From positions 1 through 60,606 of the forward strand of contig JACKLU010000015.1 in the NCBI GenBank assembly GCA_024235735.1: a stretch of 60,606 nucleotides of DNA. The letters are read 5' to 3'. Below, one piece after another: positions 25,380 through 34,489 of the stretch. The translations under genes and the position numbers were made by a program. The notes beneath the pieces were generated by a model, which did no database searches, was not told where the DNA came from, and saw nothing but the letters and a program-made list of their open reading frames with translations. Numbering within the stretch: the stretch's first letter is position 1; each line of letters begins with the position of its first letter. Source of the stretch: Burkholderiales bacterium. GTDB lineage: Bacteria; Pseudomonadota; Gammaproteobacteria; Burkholderiales; Nitrosomonadaceae.

Positions 25380-25823
25380 ATGCAATTCTGGCGCAAAGCT
25401 GTACTGATACTTTTTCTGGTGAGTTGCAGTATTTCCGCATACGCCATCGATAATCCGGATGCGCCGGATTACGTTGCAAATTTTCTTGAACGTGCAAAGG
25501 TGTATGAAGACGACATACAGCAAACACCCCATACCACTCAAGGATATATAACGGCCTATGCGCGTTATGAAGATTTTCTCAATGATGAACTCGATAGCGC
25601 TTATAACCAGTTGATGGCAAAGCTTGGTGATGAAGCCAGGCGTGCTTTGAGCAATTCACAGAGGCAATGGTTTCGCTACCGTGATCAGGAGTTTGAATTC
25701 ATTGCGCGCAACTGGACCCATGCCAGCTTTGGTAGCGCAGCGGTTATTTCGCGCGGTGATTATCGCACCAATATAATCAACAACCGGATTGTACAGTTGC
25801 TGCGCTATTTGCAGAATTTCTGA
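25380..25823 (+). CDS. LprI/DUF1311-family putative lysozyme inhibitor
   Basis: A 147-residue exported protein. The leader (RKAVLILFLVSCSISAYA) can be read as a signal peptide ending at AYA near residue 22 or as a lipobox with Cys16 (LVSC). The mature part carries the DUF1311 core: LNDELDSAYNQLMAKL followed by a helix ending QRQWFRYRDQEF (residues 62-105). Mycobacterial LprI inhibits lysozyme. Here the gene follows a lysozyme gene directly, so protection against it is a fair inference. The cysteine often found after RDxE is absent. Confidence 0.75.
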   Translation: MQFWRKAVLILFLVSCSISAYAIDNPDAPDYVANFLERAKVYEDDIQQTPHTTQGYITAYARYEDFLNDELDSAYNQLMAKLGDEARRALSNSQRQWFRYRDQEFEFIARNWTHASFGSAAVISRGDYRTNIINNRIVQLLRYLQNF

Positions 25824-25842
25824 GTCTGGATAGTGTTTTTCA

Positions 25843-27762
25843 TCAACCGCCGAGATCAGGAGCAAAAAAATGATCGCCGGTCGCGCAGTAAATCCTGTTT
25901 CTACCCGCATGCTTGGCGGCATATAGCGCTTTGTCAGCGGCTTTGATCAATTCATCCTCGTTTTGCATGTAGCCTTCTTTCAATGCAATACCGATGCTGA
26001 TGGTTACCGCAATTGTTTCGCCCTGAACATCCATATGTTGCAGGCTTACCTTGTTGCGCAGCCTTTCGGCAAAAATTGCGGTTGAGTTCAAGTCTGTCTT
26101 TTTATCCTGACAAATGATTAAAAATTCCTCACCGCCGATACGGCAGAAAAAATCCCCCTTGCGTGCTGTATTCTGTATTGATGCTGCGATGGTTTGAAGC
26201 ACTGTATCGCCCGCCGCGTGACCGTGACTGTCATTAATATTTTTAAAATGATCGATATCGATAAGAATAGCCGCCACCTGTTGATAAGAGCGGCTGGCAA
26301 TACTCCAGGTGCGTGATAATGCTTCCATGCCTGCGCGCCGGTTCGGCAATCCGGTCAGGATATCGGTATGTGCGGCCTGTTCAAGTTTACGGTTCGACGT
26401 TGCAAGCTCGGCGGCGAATTGTTTAAGTTGTTTCTGATCGTGCTGCCAGGAATCCTGTAGTCTTCGATAATGCCAGGCTGCCCTTAAACGTGCGCGGAAG
26501 GTGCGTATGTTGATGGGTTTGATGATGTAATCATCCACGCCAATCTCAAAAGCCTTGGCAAGCTTTTCTTCTTCTTCAACACCGGTCAGCATAATGATAT
26601 AAATGCTCTGGCCCCAGTCGGTGGCGCGCAGGGCGCGCGTCAGTTCAAGCCCATCCATTACCGGCATAATCCAGTCGGTAATGACAACGTGCGGCATTGT
26701 TTCCAATCCCAGAGACAAGCCTTGTTGTCCATTTTCAGCTGAGAAAACGGTATGACCCAGTGTACTCGATAGTATTTCCTGAATCAGTTGACGACTGACC
26801 GGATCATCTTCAATGACCAGAACACGAAGCGCGGAGGCATTCTGGCTATTTTCGGAAAATTGCTCGATCGTTTGGGTAATATTCTGAAAAGAAGGTAAAG
26901 TGGCGCAAGGTACTTTGAGCAGTGTGTTCCAGTTTTTCCATGCCTGGATAATATCCTGAACCATGTCAGTAAAGGTTTTTGTTTCAAAACCAATTTTCTT
27001 TGCCAGCAGCATTAATTCGGAGGTCTGCTCAAAGTATTCAACTTTGGCAGTGATGGCAATGTCCGCGAGATGCTTTGCCAGATGAAAAAGTTGTGTGAGG
27101 CGATAACATCGAGAATCCTCGAAGAATCCTGACTCCATCGGTTCTTCATGATAATAAACTGGTTCAACCAGCTCTGTGGCAAAGTTGGCGTCAAGAAGCA
27201 TTGCCGCAGTCATGCTGTTATGGTCGGTTTCAAGATACAGTCGTTCCTGCTCGATCAACGGGCGTCGTTTATCTTCATTTTCCAGTATTTCCGAGTATTT
27301 CTGCGGATAAGTGGTGGCTAAAGCTAGAAGACCGATGCGCGCCAGCAATCCACAGGCAAACAATTCTTCTCGCACGCTGACACGAATGACATTGCCGAAC
27401 ATCTCTGATGCGATAGCCATTAGCAGGGAATGTGACCAGAATTGCAGATAATCAAAGGCTTTGCAGTTTCCCTGTTGATATTGATCGATCAATGAGAAAC
27501 CCATAGCCAGTTGTTTGACTGACTGAATGCCGAGATGAATAATCGCATCGGATACCGATGCGATTGGCCTGCTGGTGGTTTTGGTTAAGTTGGCGCGATA
27601 GATCAGACGGTAGGATAAGGTTGGGTCAGTCTGAATCAATCGAGTGATCTCATGAAGCGAAGTGTTTTCGTTGCGGCACATTTGCAGTACAGCTAGCGCA
27701 ACACCTTTGGGGCTGGGTAGCGAGTCCCTGATATTCAGTTGATCAATATTGGTGATTTTCAA
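25843..27762 (-). CDS. HDOD-REC-GGDEF signalling protein
   Basis: A 639-residue protein with three modules. Residues 10-250 are an HDOD domain (SYRLIYRANL, IIHLGIQSVKQLAMGF). Residues 312-430 are a receiver, with the phosphorylatable Asp in VVITDWIMPVMDG and a Lys in YIIKPI. Residues 470-630 are a diguanylate cyclase with the intact catalytic GGEEF and, five residues before it, an RKGD inhibitory site. It would make cyclic-di-GMP under control of a phosphorelay; no cognate histidine kinase lies nearby. It is convergent with the LprI-like gene. Confidence 0.9.
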   Translation of the reverse strand: MKITNIDQLNIRDSLPSPKGVALAVLQMCRNENTSLHEITRLIQTDPTLSYRLIYRANLTKTTSRPIASVSDAIIHLGIQSVKQLAMGFSLIDQYQQGNCKAFDYLQFWSHSLLMAIASEMFGNVIRVSVREELFACGLLARIGLLALATTYPQKYSEILENEDKRRPLIEQERLYLETDHNSMTAAMLLDANFATELVEPVYYHEEPMESGFFEDSRCYRLTQLFHLAKHLADIAITAKVEYFEQTSELMLLAKKIGFETKTFTDMVQDIIQAWKNWNTLLKVPCATLPSFQNITQTIEQFSENSQNASALRVLVIEDDPVSRQLIQEILSSTLGHTVFSAENGQQGLSLGLETMPHVVITDWIMPVMDGLELTRALRATDWGQSIYIIMLTGVEEEEKLAKAFEIGVDDYIIKPINIRTFRARLRAAWHYRRLQDSWQHDQKQLKQFAAELATSNRKLEQAAHTDILTGLPNRRAGMEALSRTWSIASRSYQQVAAILIDIDHFKNINDSHGHAAGDTVLQTIAASIQNTARKGDFFCRIGGEEFLIICQDKKTDLNSTAIFAERLRNKVSLQHMDVQGETIAVTISIGIALKEGYMQNEDELIKAADKALYAAKHAGRNRIYCATGDHFFAPDLGG

Positions 27763-28009
27763 GTTGTGTTTTGAACCGAATTTGGAAAAGTCCGATCAAT
27801 ATCAATAAATTAGAAAATAATATCGCCCTGTAGGAAAACAGGCAAATAATTCTGACACCGACGAGACCGATGACTGTATTAAAAACGGGTGACAGAGGGT
27901 AAACTGTAGCGCATCTTTGAAAATTCAAAGTTTTGAAAAGCGGAAGAATTCAGGCCCGAATAGAGAATATTGCGAAAGAATCTGAATTTCTGGAAGTGTT
28001 CCGACACAG

Positions 28010-28741
28010 TTATTCGCGCCGCCCATCGTACCATATGGGTAATTTATTCCGGTTTTGTAATGCTTTGCGTGGACTGCAAGCTACTTTCAAGAATTGTTTT
28101 GCGATCTCACTGCCCGAATAGAGCCTGAGTTTTCGTGCGGAAGTTATCAGCGGATGGTGCTTTAATATGGTGAATTTGAGGCCACCATGCCTGCGGCCCC
28201 ATTGTTTCAGTAGACCGCTCAAATAAATTTCATCGGCGGCATACAAATTCTGATCAAATCCACCAACTTCGCGAAACGCGTCCGATCGGCAGACGACCAG
28301 CGCACCGGATGCCCATGCAAAAGTTATTGATACGATGCTCCATGTTTTCAGAATCACCTTACCCCACCAGGGTGATTCCGGCATTTTCATCAGGCTGCCG
28401 CAACCGACATAGCGACCTGAGTCGATGCATGCCAGTATATCGGCGACCATACCCGGATTAAGCAGGCTGTCCGCGTCAACAAACAAAAACCAGTCCCCTT
28501 TGGCGGCAGCGGCGCCGGCGTTGCGCGCCCGGCTGATCTGGTTTATCGGTTCAAAAACAACATGCGCGCCGGATTTTCTGGCGCGTTCGGCTGTTTTGTC
28601 CGCGGAGTTATTATCGACAACAATGATTTCGTGCGTGAAATCCGTTCTCGCATTGGCGCTCAGCGATTCGGCAACGGCGTTCAGGCAGTGCGTAATGAGT
28701 TGTTCTTCGTTGTAGGCCGGAATGATAATGGAAAGATGCAT
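28010..28741 (-). CDS. Family 2 glycosyltransferase
   Basis: The start MHLSIIIPAYNEE at 28741 gives 243 residues and places the gene 13 bp after dapD; the open frame extends 23 codons into dapD but without similarity. GT-A features: IIVVDNNSADKT near 40, the nucleotide/metal motif DADS near 93, and the acceptor region GGFDQNLYAADEIYLSGLL near 165. It would transfer a sugar from a nucleotide donor to a lipid or glycan. Being in line with dapC-dapD hints at envelope work, but the acceptor is unknown. Confidence 0.85.
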   Translation of the reverse strand: MHLSIIIPAYNEEQLITHCLNAVAESLSANARTDFTHEIIVVDNNSADKTAERARKSGAHVVFEPINQISRARNAGAAAAKGDWFLFVDADSLLNPGMVADILACIDSGRYVGCGSLMKMPESPWWGKVILKTWSIVSITFAWASGALVVCRSDAFREVGGFDQNLYAADEIYLSGLLKQWGRRHGGLKFTILKHHPLITSARKLRLYSGSEIAKQFLKVACSPRKALQNRNKLPIWYDGRRE

Positions 28742-28754
28742 GCTGAGCTTTTGA

Positions 28755-29576
28755 TCAGATGCCCCGTAACAGCTCGTTAATACCTGTTTTAGAGCGTGTT
28801 TTGGCGTCAACCTGTTTTACGATGACCGCGCAGTAAAGACTGTATTCGCCATTTTTTGAAGGTAGATTGCCGGAAACGACAACCGATCCCGGCGGAATGC
28901 GTCCATAGGTGACCTCGCCGGTTTCGCGATTATAAATTTTAGTGCTTTGCCCGATATATACGCCCATTGATATGACGGAATCCTCGCCGACAATAACGCC
29001 TTCGACAATTTCTGAGCGTGCGCCAATAAAGCAGTTGTCACCAATGATGGTGGGATTGGCTTGAACGGGTTCGAGTACCCCGCCGATACCGACGCCGCCG
29101 GATAAGTGCACATTTTTCCCGATTTGCGCGCAAGATCCGACGGTCGCCCAGGTGTCCACCATGGTGCCCTCATCCACATATGCGCCGATATTGACATATG
29201 AGGGCATCAAAACGACATTGCTGGCAATGAATGCGCCTTTACGCACGGCGGCTGGCGGTACGACCCGGAATCCGCCATCGCGGAAATCGCGGGAGCTGTA
29301 GTCGGCAAATTTCGATGGCACTTTGTCGTAGTAATTGGAAAAGCCGCCCTTGATAAAGCTGTTGTCTTCAATCCGGAAAGATAAAAGCACAGCTTTTTTT
29401 ATCCATTGATGGGTTATCCAGTCACCGTCGATTTTTTCGGCAACGCGCAGCTTGCCGCTATCCAGCATGTTCAGTACCTGTGCAACGGATTCCTTGAGGT
29501 TGGCGTCGACATTTCGTGGCGTGATTTCAGCGCGGCGATCAAAGGCTTCTTCGATAGTGGTTTGTAGTTCCTTCAT
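28755..29576 (-). CDS. dapD: Tetrahydrodipicolinate N-succinyltransferase
   Basis: Transfers succinyl from succinyl-CoA to tetrahydrodipicolinate in the lysine/meso-DAP pathway. The start MKELQTT at 29576 (273 residues, the family norm) follows AGGAAA; six extra codons upstream are unlikely. The C-terminal half is a left-handed parallel beta-helix (hexapeptide repeats around NIGAYVDEGTMVDTWATVG and FIGARSEIVEGVIVGEDS). It is preceded by dapC (34-bp gap) and followed by a glycosyltransferase. Confidence 0.96.
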   Translation of the reverse strand: MKELQTTIEEAFDRRAEITPRNVDANLKESVAQVLNMLDSGKLRVAEKIDGDWITHQWIKKAVLLSFRIEDNSFIKGGFSNYYDKVPSKFADYSSRDFRDGGFRVVPPAAVRKGAFIASNVVLMPSYVNIGAYVDEGTMVDTWATVGSCAQIGKNVHLSGGVGIGGVLEPVQANPTIIGDNCFIGARSEIVEGVIVGEDSVISMGVYIGQSTKIYNRETGEVTYGRIPPGSVVVSGNLPSKNGEYSLYCAVIVKQVDAKTRSKTGINELLRGI

Positions 29577-29610
29577 TATTTTTCCTGGATTCAAGATAGT
29601 GATAGAGATT

Positions 29611-30813
29611 TCATGAATTTAAATCGTTCAGCAGGTTTTTTATCCGGCCGGCGGCATCCATGCAGGCATCAAGCGGCGCAACAAGCGCTATGCGCACAAA
29701 ATTTTCACCCGGATTAATGCCGCGTACATTGCGGCCTAGATAGCTACCGGGCAGAACAGTCACATTATAGTCGCGATATAGTCTTTTAGTGAATTCCGTG
29801 TCGCTGACCGGTGTTTTTATCCAGAGATAGAAGCTGGCGTCCGGTAGGCGGATGGCGAGTGTTCCGGTCAGCAGGCTTTTTACCTGGGAAAACTTTTCCC
29901 GGTACATGCGGCGATTCTCCGCGACGTGTGATTCATCATTCCAGGCGGCCGTACTGGCGGCCTGGGAGGCGGGGTTCATCGCACAACCCTGGTAGGTACG
30001 GTAGAGCAGGTATTTTTTCAGAATCTGCGCATCTCCCGCAACGAATCCCGACCTTAATCCGGGAACATTGGAGCGTTTGGACAGACTGTTGAATACCACC
30101 AGCCGGGAGAACCCGGATCGTCCCAGCCGGTGAGCGGCTTCCAGTGCGCCGAGTGGAGGGTTGTTCTCATCCGGGTATATTTCCGAATAACATTCATCCG
30201 CGGCGATGATAAAACCATAATGGTCCGACAGTTCAAAGAGCTGCTGCCATTCATCCATAGTCATTACGCTGCCCGTCGGATTCCCGGGGCTGCACACATA
30301 AATCAGCTGCGCTTGCTTCCATATGTTTTTTGGTAGTTGCGCGTAATTCAGCCGAAAGTGATCTTCAGTCGCGGTATTGATAAACTGCGGCTGTGCCCCA
30401 GCCAGCAAGGCCGCGCCTTCGTAAATCTGATAAAAAGGATTGGGACAGATAACTGCGGGAGATTCGTTTCTGGTCGTATCGACTACTGCCTGTGCAAAGG
30501 AAAACAAGGCTTCTCTGCTGCCATTAACGGGGATGACTTCCGTTTCCGGATTGATGACGGGTAAGTGGTAGCGCTGCATGAGCCAGTTGGCGATACTCTG
30601 GCGCAGGGTGAGTGAACCTTGTGTTGTCGGATAACTGGCTAAGCCGTCCAGATGTTGAATCATGGTCTGGCGGATGAAGTCCGGCGTCGAATGTTTGGGT
30701 TCCCCGATGTGCAGATCGACAGGCTTGAATGATGCGCTACGACTTGTGTCGGCAAGTAATTTCTTCAGTTTTTGAAAAGGATAGGGTTGCAGAAGATCGA
30801 GATTCTGATTCAT
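29611..30813 (-). CDS. dapC: N-succinyldiaminopimelate aminotransferase
   Basis: A 400-residue fold-type I aminotransferase, giving N-succinyl-LL-diaminopimelate. Features: the substrate-side start DLHIGEPKHSTP near 34, SPGNPTG near 178, ADECYSEIYPDE near 208, and the PLP lysine in SLSKRSNVPG near 243. Next to dapD it forms the succinylase branch; dapE is not in the window. Length is normal. Confidence 0.93.
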   Translation of the reverse strand: MNQNLDLLQPYPFQKLKKLLADTSRSASFKPVDLHIGEPKHSTPDFIRQTMIQHLDGLASYPTTQGSLTLRQSIANWLMQRYHLPVINPETEVIPVNGSREALFSFAQAVVDTTRNESPAVICPNPFYQIYEGAALLAGAQPQFINTATEDHFRLNYAQLPKNIWKQAQLIYVCSPGNPTGSVMTMDEWQQLFELSDHYGFIIAADECYSEIYPDENNPPLGALEAAHRLGRSGFSRLVVFNSLSKRSNVPGLRSGFVAGDAQILKKYLLYRTYQGCAMNPASQAASTAAWNDESHVAENRRMYREKFSQVKSLLTGTLAIRLPDASFYLWIKTPVSDTEFTKRLYRDYNVTVLPGSYLGRNVRGINPGENFVRIALVAPLDACMDAAGRIKNLLNDLNS

Positions 30814-30979
30814 AGTCTTATCTGCGGTGCGCAGTCGGTTTTAATAAGTTCCGGTCGTTTTTTCGGCAATACCTGGTTTATCATTCATCTGGCGTGACGC
30901 GATTATAAAGCGTGGGGTGCGAATGACCAAGTCATCGAGATGAAGTACGCCATTGCGATTTATCGTAAGATCCATCGGT

Positions 30980-32374
30980 TCATGGAAAAATCTTGCCTGG
31001 ATTGAGGATGTTGTTGGGATCAAACAACACTTTAATTGCTTTCATAAGCGCCAGTGTTGGTTGATCGATTTCCTTGCTGACAAAAGCGCGTTTTTCGCTG
31101 CCTATGCCATGTTCGCCCGAGAGTGTGCCTTTTAGACGTATCACCAGATCAAAAATCTGATCCAGGCAGTGTTCGGCGCGAAGCACTTCATCACGGTCAT
31201 CAGGATTGATCAATAAATTGACATGAATATTGCCATTTCCGGCGTGACCAAAATTGACATTTTTCAGTTGATGCCGATTGCTGAGCTGTTTAAGCGTGTC
31301 GAGAAATTCGGGAAGGGCGGTGACGGGGACAACCACATCTTCATTAATTTTTTTCGGTGCGATTTCACGCAGTAATGGTGACAGCGCTTTTCTGGCTTTC
31401 CAGAGTTCCGCGGCATTTGCGGTTTTTTCCGCTTTAATCAGTCCCCCGGTTTGACAGGCATTGAGAATGCCGGCAACCGAGCCTTGGATTTCACTTTCCG
31501 TGCCATCCACTTCGATCATCAGCATGGCGTGAGCTTCAGGTGGCAGCATGTCGGGGTGACGGCCGCGAATCAGATTGAGTGAACCGGAATCAAGAAATTC
31601 CAGCGCACTCGGTAATTGCGCCAGGGACATGATTTTTACGATAGCCTCGGTGCAGCTCTCCAGATCATGAAAGCAAGCAGTAATGCCCGCTATTGCGGCG
31701 GGTAGGGCAGTTAATTTCAGTGTGGCTTCAGTGACAACGGCAAGCGTGCCCTCCGAGCCGATCAACAGGCGTGTCAGATCATAACCGACAACGCCTTTTG
31801 TCGTGTAACAACCTGTTTTGATCATTTCACCGTTGCCGGTGATTGCTTTAAGGCCCAGCACATGGTCGCGTGTGGTCCCATACTTCACCGCGTGCGGACC
31901 GCCCGCGCTGGTAGCGATATTGCCGCCAATGCTGCAATACGCCGCACTTGATGGGTCTGGCGGCCAGAAAAAACCATGCGGTTTAACCGCGTCCTGTATC
32001 GTCTGATTTAAAACACCGGGCTGGGCGACAACAACCCGGTTTGCCGGATCAATCGCGAGGATATCGCACATGCGTTCGAGAGATAATACAATCCCGCCTT
32101 GTTCAGGCAAGCTGCCGCCGGATGTGCCCGTGCCGCGTCCGCGCGGTATGAGCGGTATGGTGTGCTGATTGCAGAGTGAAACAACCGCTTGGGTTTCTCC
32201 GGCATGCAATGGAAAAACGACTGCCTGCGGCGGGAATATTTTTCTGCTGTTATCGTAGGCATAGGCATAGCAATCGACAGGGTCTGTGTAAAACCGCTCA
32301 GGTGGAAAAATATCCTGAAGTGCAGCGTGGAGTTTTGTCGGCGGCATGGCTGTCAGGCAGGTTGGGTGCGCCAT
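30980..32374 (-). CDS. GlcD-type FAD-linked oxidase
   Basis: A 464-residue flavoprotein of the glycolate oxidase GlcD/D-lactate dehydrogenase family. The PCMH-type FAD domain is marked by IPRGRGTGTSGGSLP near 78 and by GGPHAVKYGTTRDHVLG near 160; the C-terminal domain carries HAGNGNIHVN near 375 and SGEHGIGSEKR near 420. It would oxidise a 2-hydroxy acid and pass electrons to quinone or cytochrome. No glcE/glcF partners are adjacent, so it may be a single-chain D-lactate or 2-hydroxyglutarate-type dehydrogenase. About 165 bp without a gene separate it from dapC. Confidence 0.88.
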   Translation of the reverse strand: MAHPTCLTAMPPTKLHAALQDIFPPERFYTDPVDCYAYAYDNSRKIFPPQAVVFPLHAGETQAVVSLCNQHTIPLIPRGRGTGTSGGSLPEQGGIVLSLERMCDILAIDPANRVVVAQPGVLNQTIQDAVKPHGFFWPPDPSSAAYCSIGGNIATSAGGPHAVKYGTTRDHVLGLKAITGNGEMIKTGCYTTKGVVGYDLTRLLIGSEGTLAVVTEATLKLTALPAAIAGITACFHDLESCTEAIVKIMSLAQLPSALEFLDSGSLNLIRGRHPDMLPPEAHAMLMIEVDGTESEIQGSVAGILNACQTGGLIKAEKTANAAELWKARKALSPLLREIAPKKINEDVVVPVTALPEFLDTLKQLSNRHQLKNVNFGHAGNGNIHVNLLINPDDRDEVLRAEHCLDQIFDLVIRLKGTLSGEHGIGSEKRAFVSKEIDQPTLALMKAIKVLFDPNNILNPGKIFP

Positions 32375-32483
32375 TGATTCAGCATGAAGGGTTGTGCGGA
32401 CAATTGGCGATTCATGTGGAATGAAGAATACGGATTGCAGTAATTTTTAAGATGGTTTCTGGTGCAACAAGACTTTGCAGAGA

Positions 32484-33071
32484 TCAATCCAGGTACTCAA
32501 AAACCTTTACCACCCGGGTTACGCCGGATGTTGAGCTGGCGATTTCTGTGGCGCTATCAGCTTCCGCCCGTTTTACGACTCCGAGCAGAAATACAATGCC
32601 TTTTTCGGTAACAATTTTGACATGATTAATCTGAAACTTGCCGGAAGTCAGAAAACGGCCTTTCACTTTTGATGTGATAAAAGTGTCATTGCTGCGCGAA
32701 GCCAGCGAACTTTTTTCGCCTATAGTAATTTCATTGATGATATTGCGCACATTGGCGATACTGCGAACGAGCCGGGTTGCTTCTGTTTTTACGGTCTCGT
32801 CTGGTGCTTCGCCAGTCAGCAGTACGATACGGTTAAAACTGGTGACATTAATATGCGCCTGATTACCCAGTTGTTCATAAAGACGCCTTGAGCTTTTGAG
32901 TTCAATCGCTTCGTCTTCGATAAAGATACCGCTGGTTCTGCGGTCTTCCGCAACGGCGGCGCCCGTGCCGGCGCCCGCGCCAACTCCGATTGCGGCCATT
33001 GGCGCGCAGCTGATAATAAAAGGAAGGATGAGCATCAGCGCAAGCCACATTTTTGTATTCATTGATTGCAT
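32484..33071 (-). CDS. BON-domain outer-membrane lipoprotein (DolP/OsmY-like)
   Basis: The start MQSMNTK at 33071 is chosen because GGGAGA lies seven bases upstream. The 195-residue product has a lipobox (IISC, lipidated Cys22), a glycine-rich linker, and two BON domains (about residues 55-120 and 125-195, the second starting SNDTFITSKVKGRF). E. coli DolP/YraP binds anionic phospholipid and supports outer-membrane integrity and the BAM complex. The family is clear; the specific name is inference. Confidence 0.9.
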   Translation of the reverse strand: MQSMNTKMWLALMLILPFIISCAPMAAIGVGAGAGTGAAVAEDRRTSGIFIEDEAIELKSSRRLYEQLGNQAHINVTSFNRIVLLTGEAPDETVKTEATRLVRSIANVRNIINEITIGEKSSLASRSNDTFITSKVKGRFLTSGKFQINHVKIVTEKGIVFLLGVVKRAEADSATEIASSTSGVTRVVKVFEYLD

Positions 33072-33313
33072 TCGATTGTCTCCCAATTTTTCGGTGATTT
33101 TATACACGATAATACAGTAAAATGCTGTGCTGATAATATATTGACCAGAGAAGTTTTGCAGGAATTGCGCCGGTATCGAAGAAACCCGCTAAGTTTTCCC
33201 GGCGAGATGTCGTGTTTATGAAACCGGTGAAAATCGAATTGCGGTGAATTTGTATTTTATTGAATCAAGGCCATAAATATGGCAACATCCTGTTAACTAT
33301 TAAATAAGAACAA

Positions 33314-34084
33314 ATGAATATGATTAACTTTGCGAAATCGAAATCTGTTTTGCTGTCCGGATTGCTGAGTTTGGGTGTTTTTTTGACCGGATGCGCCTCA
33401 ACAAAAATGGATACTCATAATCCACAGGACCCTTTTGAATCCATGAATCGATCTGTATTTGAATTCAATGAGATGGTCGATGAGAATTTTATTGAACCGG
33501 TTGCCAGAAGCTATAAGAAATATGTTCCGGCGCCGATTGTCATGGTGGTCGGTAATATCTTTTCCAATGCGGAAGATGTTGTTGTAACCGCGAATTCTCT
33601 GCTTCAGCTGAATTTTGAAAGTGCTGCGGCAAGTGCGGCACGTTTTCTGATTAATACAACGTTTGGTGTGTTTGGGATGATTGATATTGCGAGCGATATC
33701 AGTCAGGCCAGCGATCTTAATGTCAGCAAACGAAATGAAGATTTTGGACAGACTATGGGACGGTATGGTGTTGCAAGCGGTCCTTATCTGGTCATACCTT
33801 TCCTGGGGCCAAGTTCAATACGGGATGCGGTGGGTGTGGGGGTTGACAGTCTGATTGCCCATCCTGTGACGACAATTGTTTATTTGAATCAGGTTAATTA
33901 TCTGAATACTGCGGTGCGCACGCCAATCGCTGCGGGTATGGCGCTTGACAAGCGTGCGAAATTGCTCGATGTCGATAAAACACTGGAAGAAGCCGCGTTT
34001 GATAAATACGAATTCGTCAGAGATGCCTATCTGCAGCGGCGGGAAAGTCTAGTCAATAACGACGATACGGAGCTGCACAAATAA
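33314..34084 (+). CDS. mlaA: MlaA (VacJ) lipid-asymmetry lipoprotein
   Basis: A 256-residue lipoprotein with lipobox LTGC (Cys27), the outer-membrane part of the Mla system that removes misplaced phospholipid from the outer leaflet. Family blocks: DPFESMNRSVFEFNE near 37, ARFLINTTFGVFGMIDIA near 110, EDFGQTMGRYGVASGPYLVIP near 140, and GPSSIRDAVG near 167. No mlaBCDEF genes are in the window. A large hairpin lies 66 bp beyond the stop. Confidence 0.95.
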   Translation: MNMINFAKSKSVLLSGLLSLGVFLTGCASTKMDTHNPQDPFESMNRSVFEFNEMVDENFIEPVARSYKKYVPAPIVMVVGNIFSNAEDVVVTANSLLQLNFESAAASAARFLINTTFGVFGMIDIASDISQASDLNVSKRNEDFGQTMGRYGVASGPYLVIPFLGPSSIRDAVGVGVDSLIAHPVTTIVYLNQVNYLNTAVRTPIAAGMALDKRAKLLDVDKTLEEAAFDKYEFVRDAYLQRRESLVNNDDTELHK

Positions 34085-34150
34085 CGCCTATCAATGCATT
34101 GAAGGCGCTTCGGCATCATTTTCCATTTGCAGATTACCTGTCAAAATCAG

Positions 34151-34192
34151 TTCCTTAATGCTGTGCCCGAATCCGGGTGCAGCATTAAGGAA
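34151..34192. terminator. Long hairpin after mlaA (possible terminator)
   Basis: Arms 34151-34169 and 34174-34192 pair at 17 of 19 positions around a four-base loop, starting TTCCTTAATGCTG. The run of T after the stem is short (TCAGTTTG), so termination is likely but not canonical; it could also stabilise mRNA. Confidence 0.55.
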
Positions 34193-34306
34193 TCAGTTTG
34201 TTAATTCGGTTGAAACAATCTCTATTGCAAAAATCCAGTAATCTTCAGCCGATGCGTTTTTATGATAGGCGGTGTTTTTCCGGAATCAAGAATAGAGTTC
34301 TATGTA

Positions 34307-34489
34307 ATGAAGAATAATCAATTCAGCATGTCATGTGGCTTTATGTCTGCTGATAAACCCATGAATGATCACGCTGCGGTATTGCATCGGAAGCGCCGCG
34401 GGAGCAATGTTTCGGATAATGAGTGTTGCCGGAATTGCAATGTCAGCAATGGTACTTTTGAAATTGAGGAGTTATCGCACACATCATGA
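34307..34489 (+). CDS. Rubredoxin-like protein lacking one iron ligand
   Basis: A 60-residue product from the ATG at 34307 (an upstream ATG at 34262 adds 15 unlike residues). Compared with rubredoxin, the second Cys of the first pair is in SCGF, and the second pair is intact (CCRNCN), with typical trailing residues TFEIEEL. NVSDNECCRNC mirrors the usual DVPDxWxCxxC. The first Cys is replaced by Ser (FSMSCG, a single-base change), and the usual Pro-Gly-Thr, Pro and Trp are gone. Its stop overlaps the rubredoxin reductase start by ATGA, as expected for a rubredoxin. It is either a degenerating gene or a variant with an S-Cys3 or empty site. Confidence 0.6.
   Translation: MKNNQFSMSCGFMSADKPMNDHAAVLHRKRRGSNVSDNECCRNCNVSNGTFEIEELSHTS

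Noticed and set aside
30841..31023. 60-codon minus-strand frame between dapC and the GlcD-type gene
   Set aside because: It overlaps the 3' end of the oxidase gene and has no ribosome site or recognisable relative.
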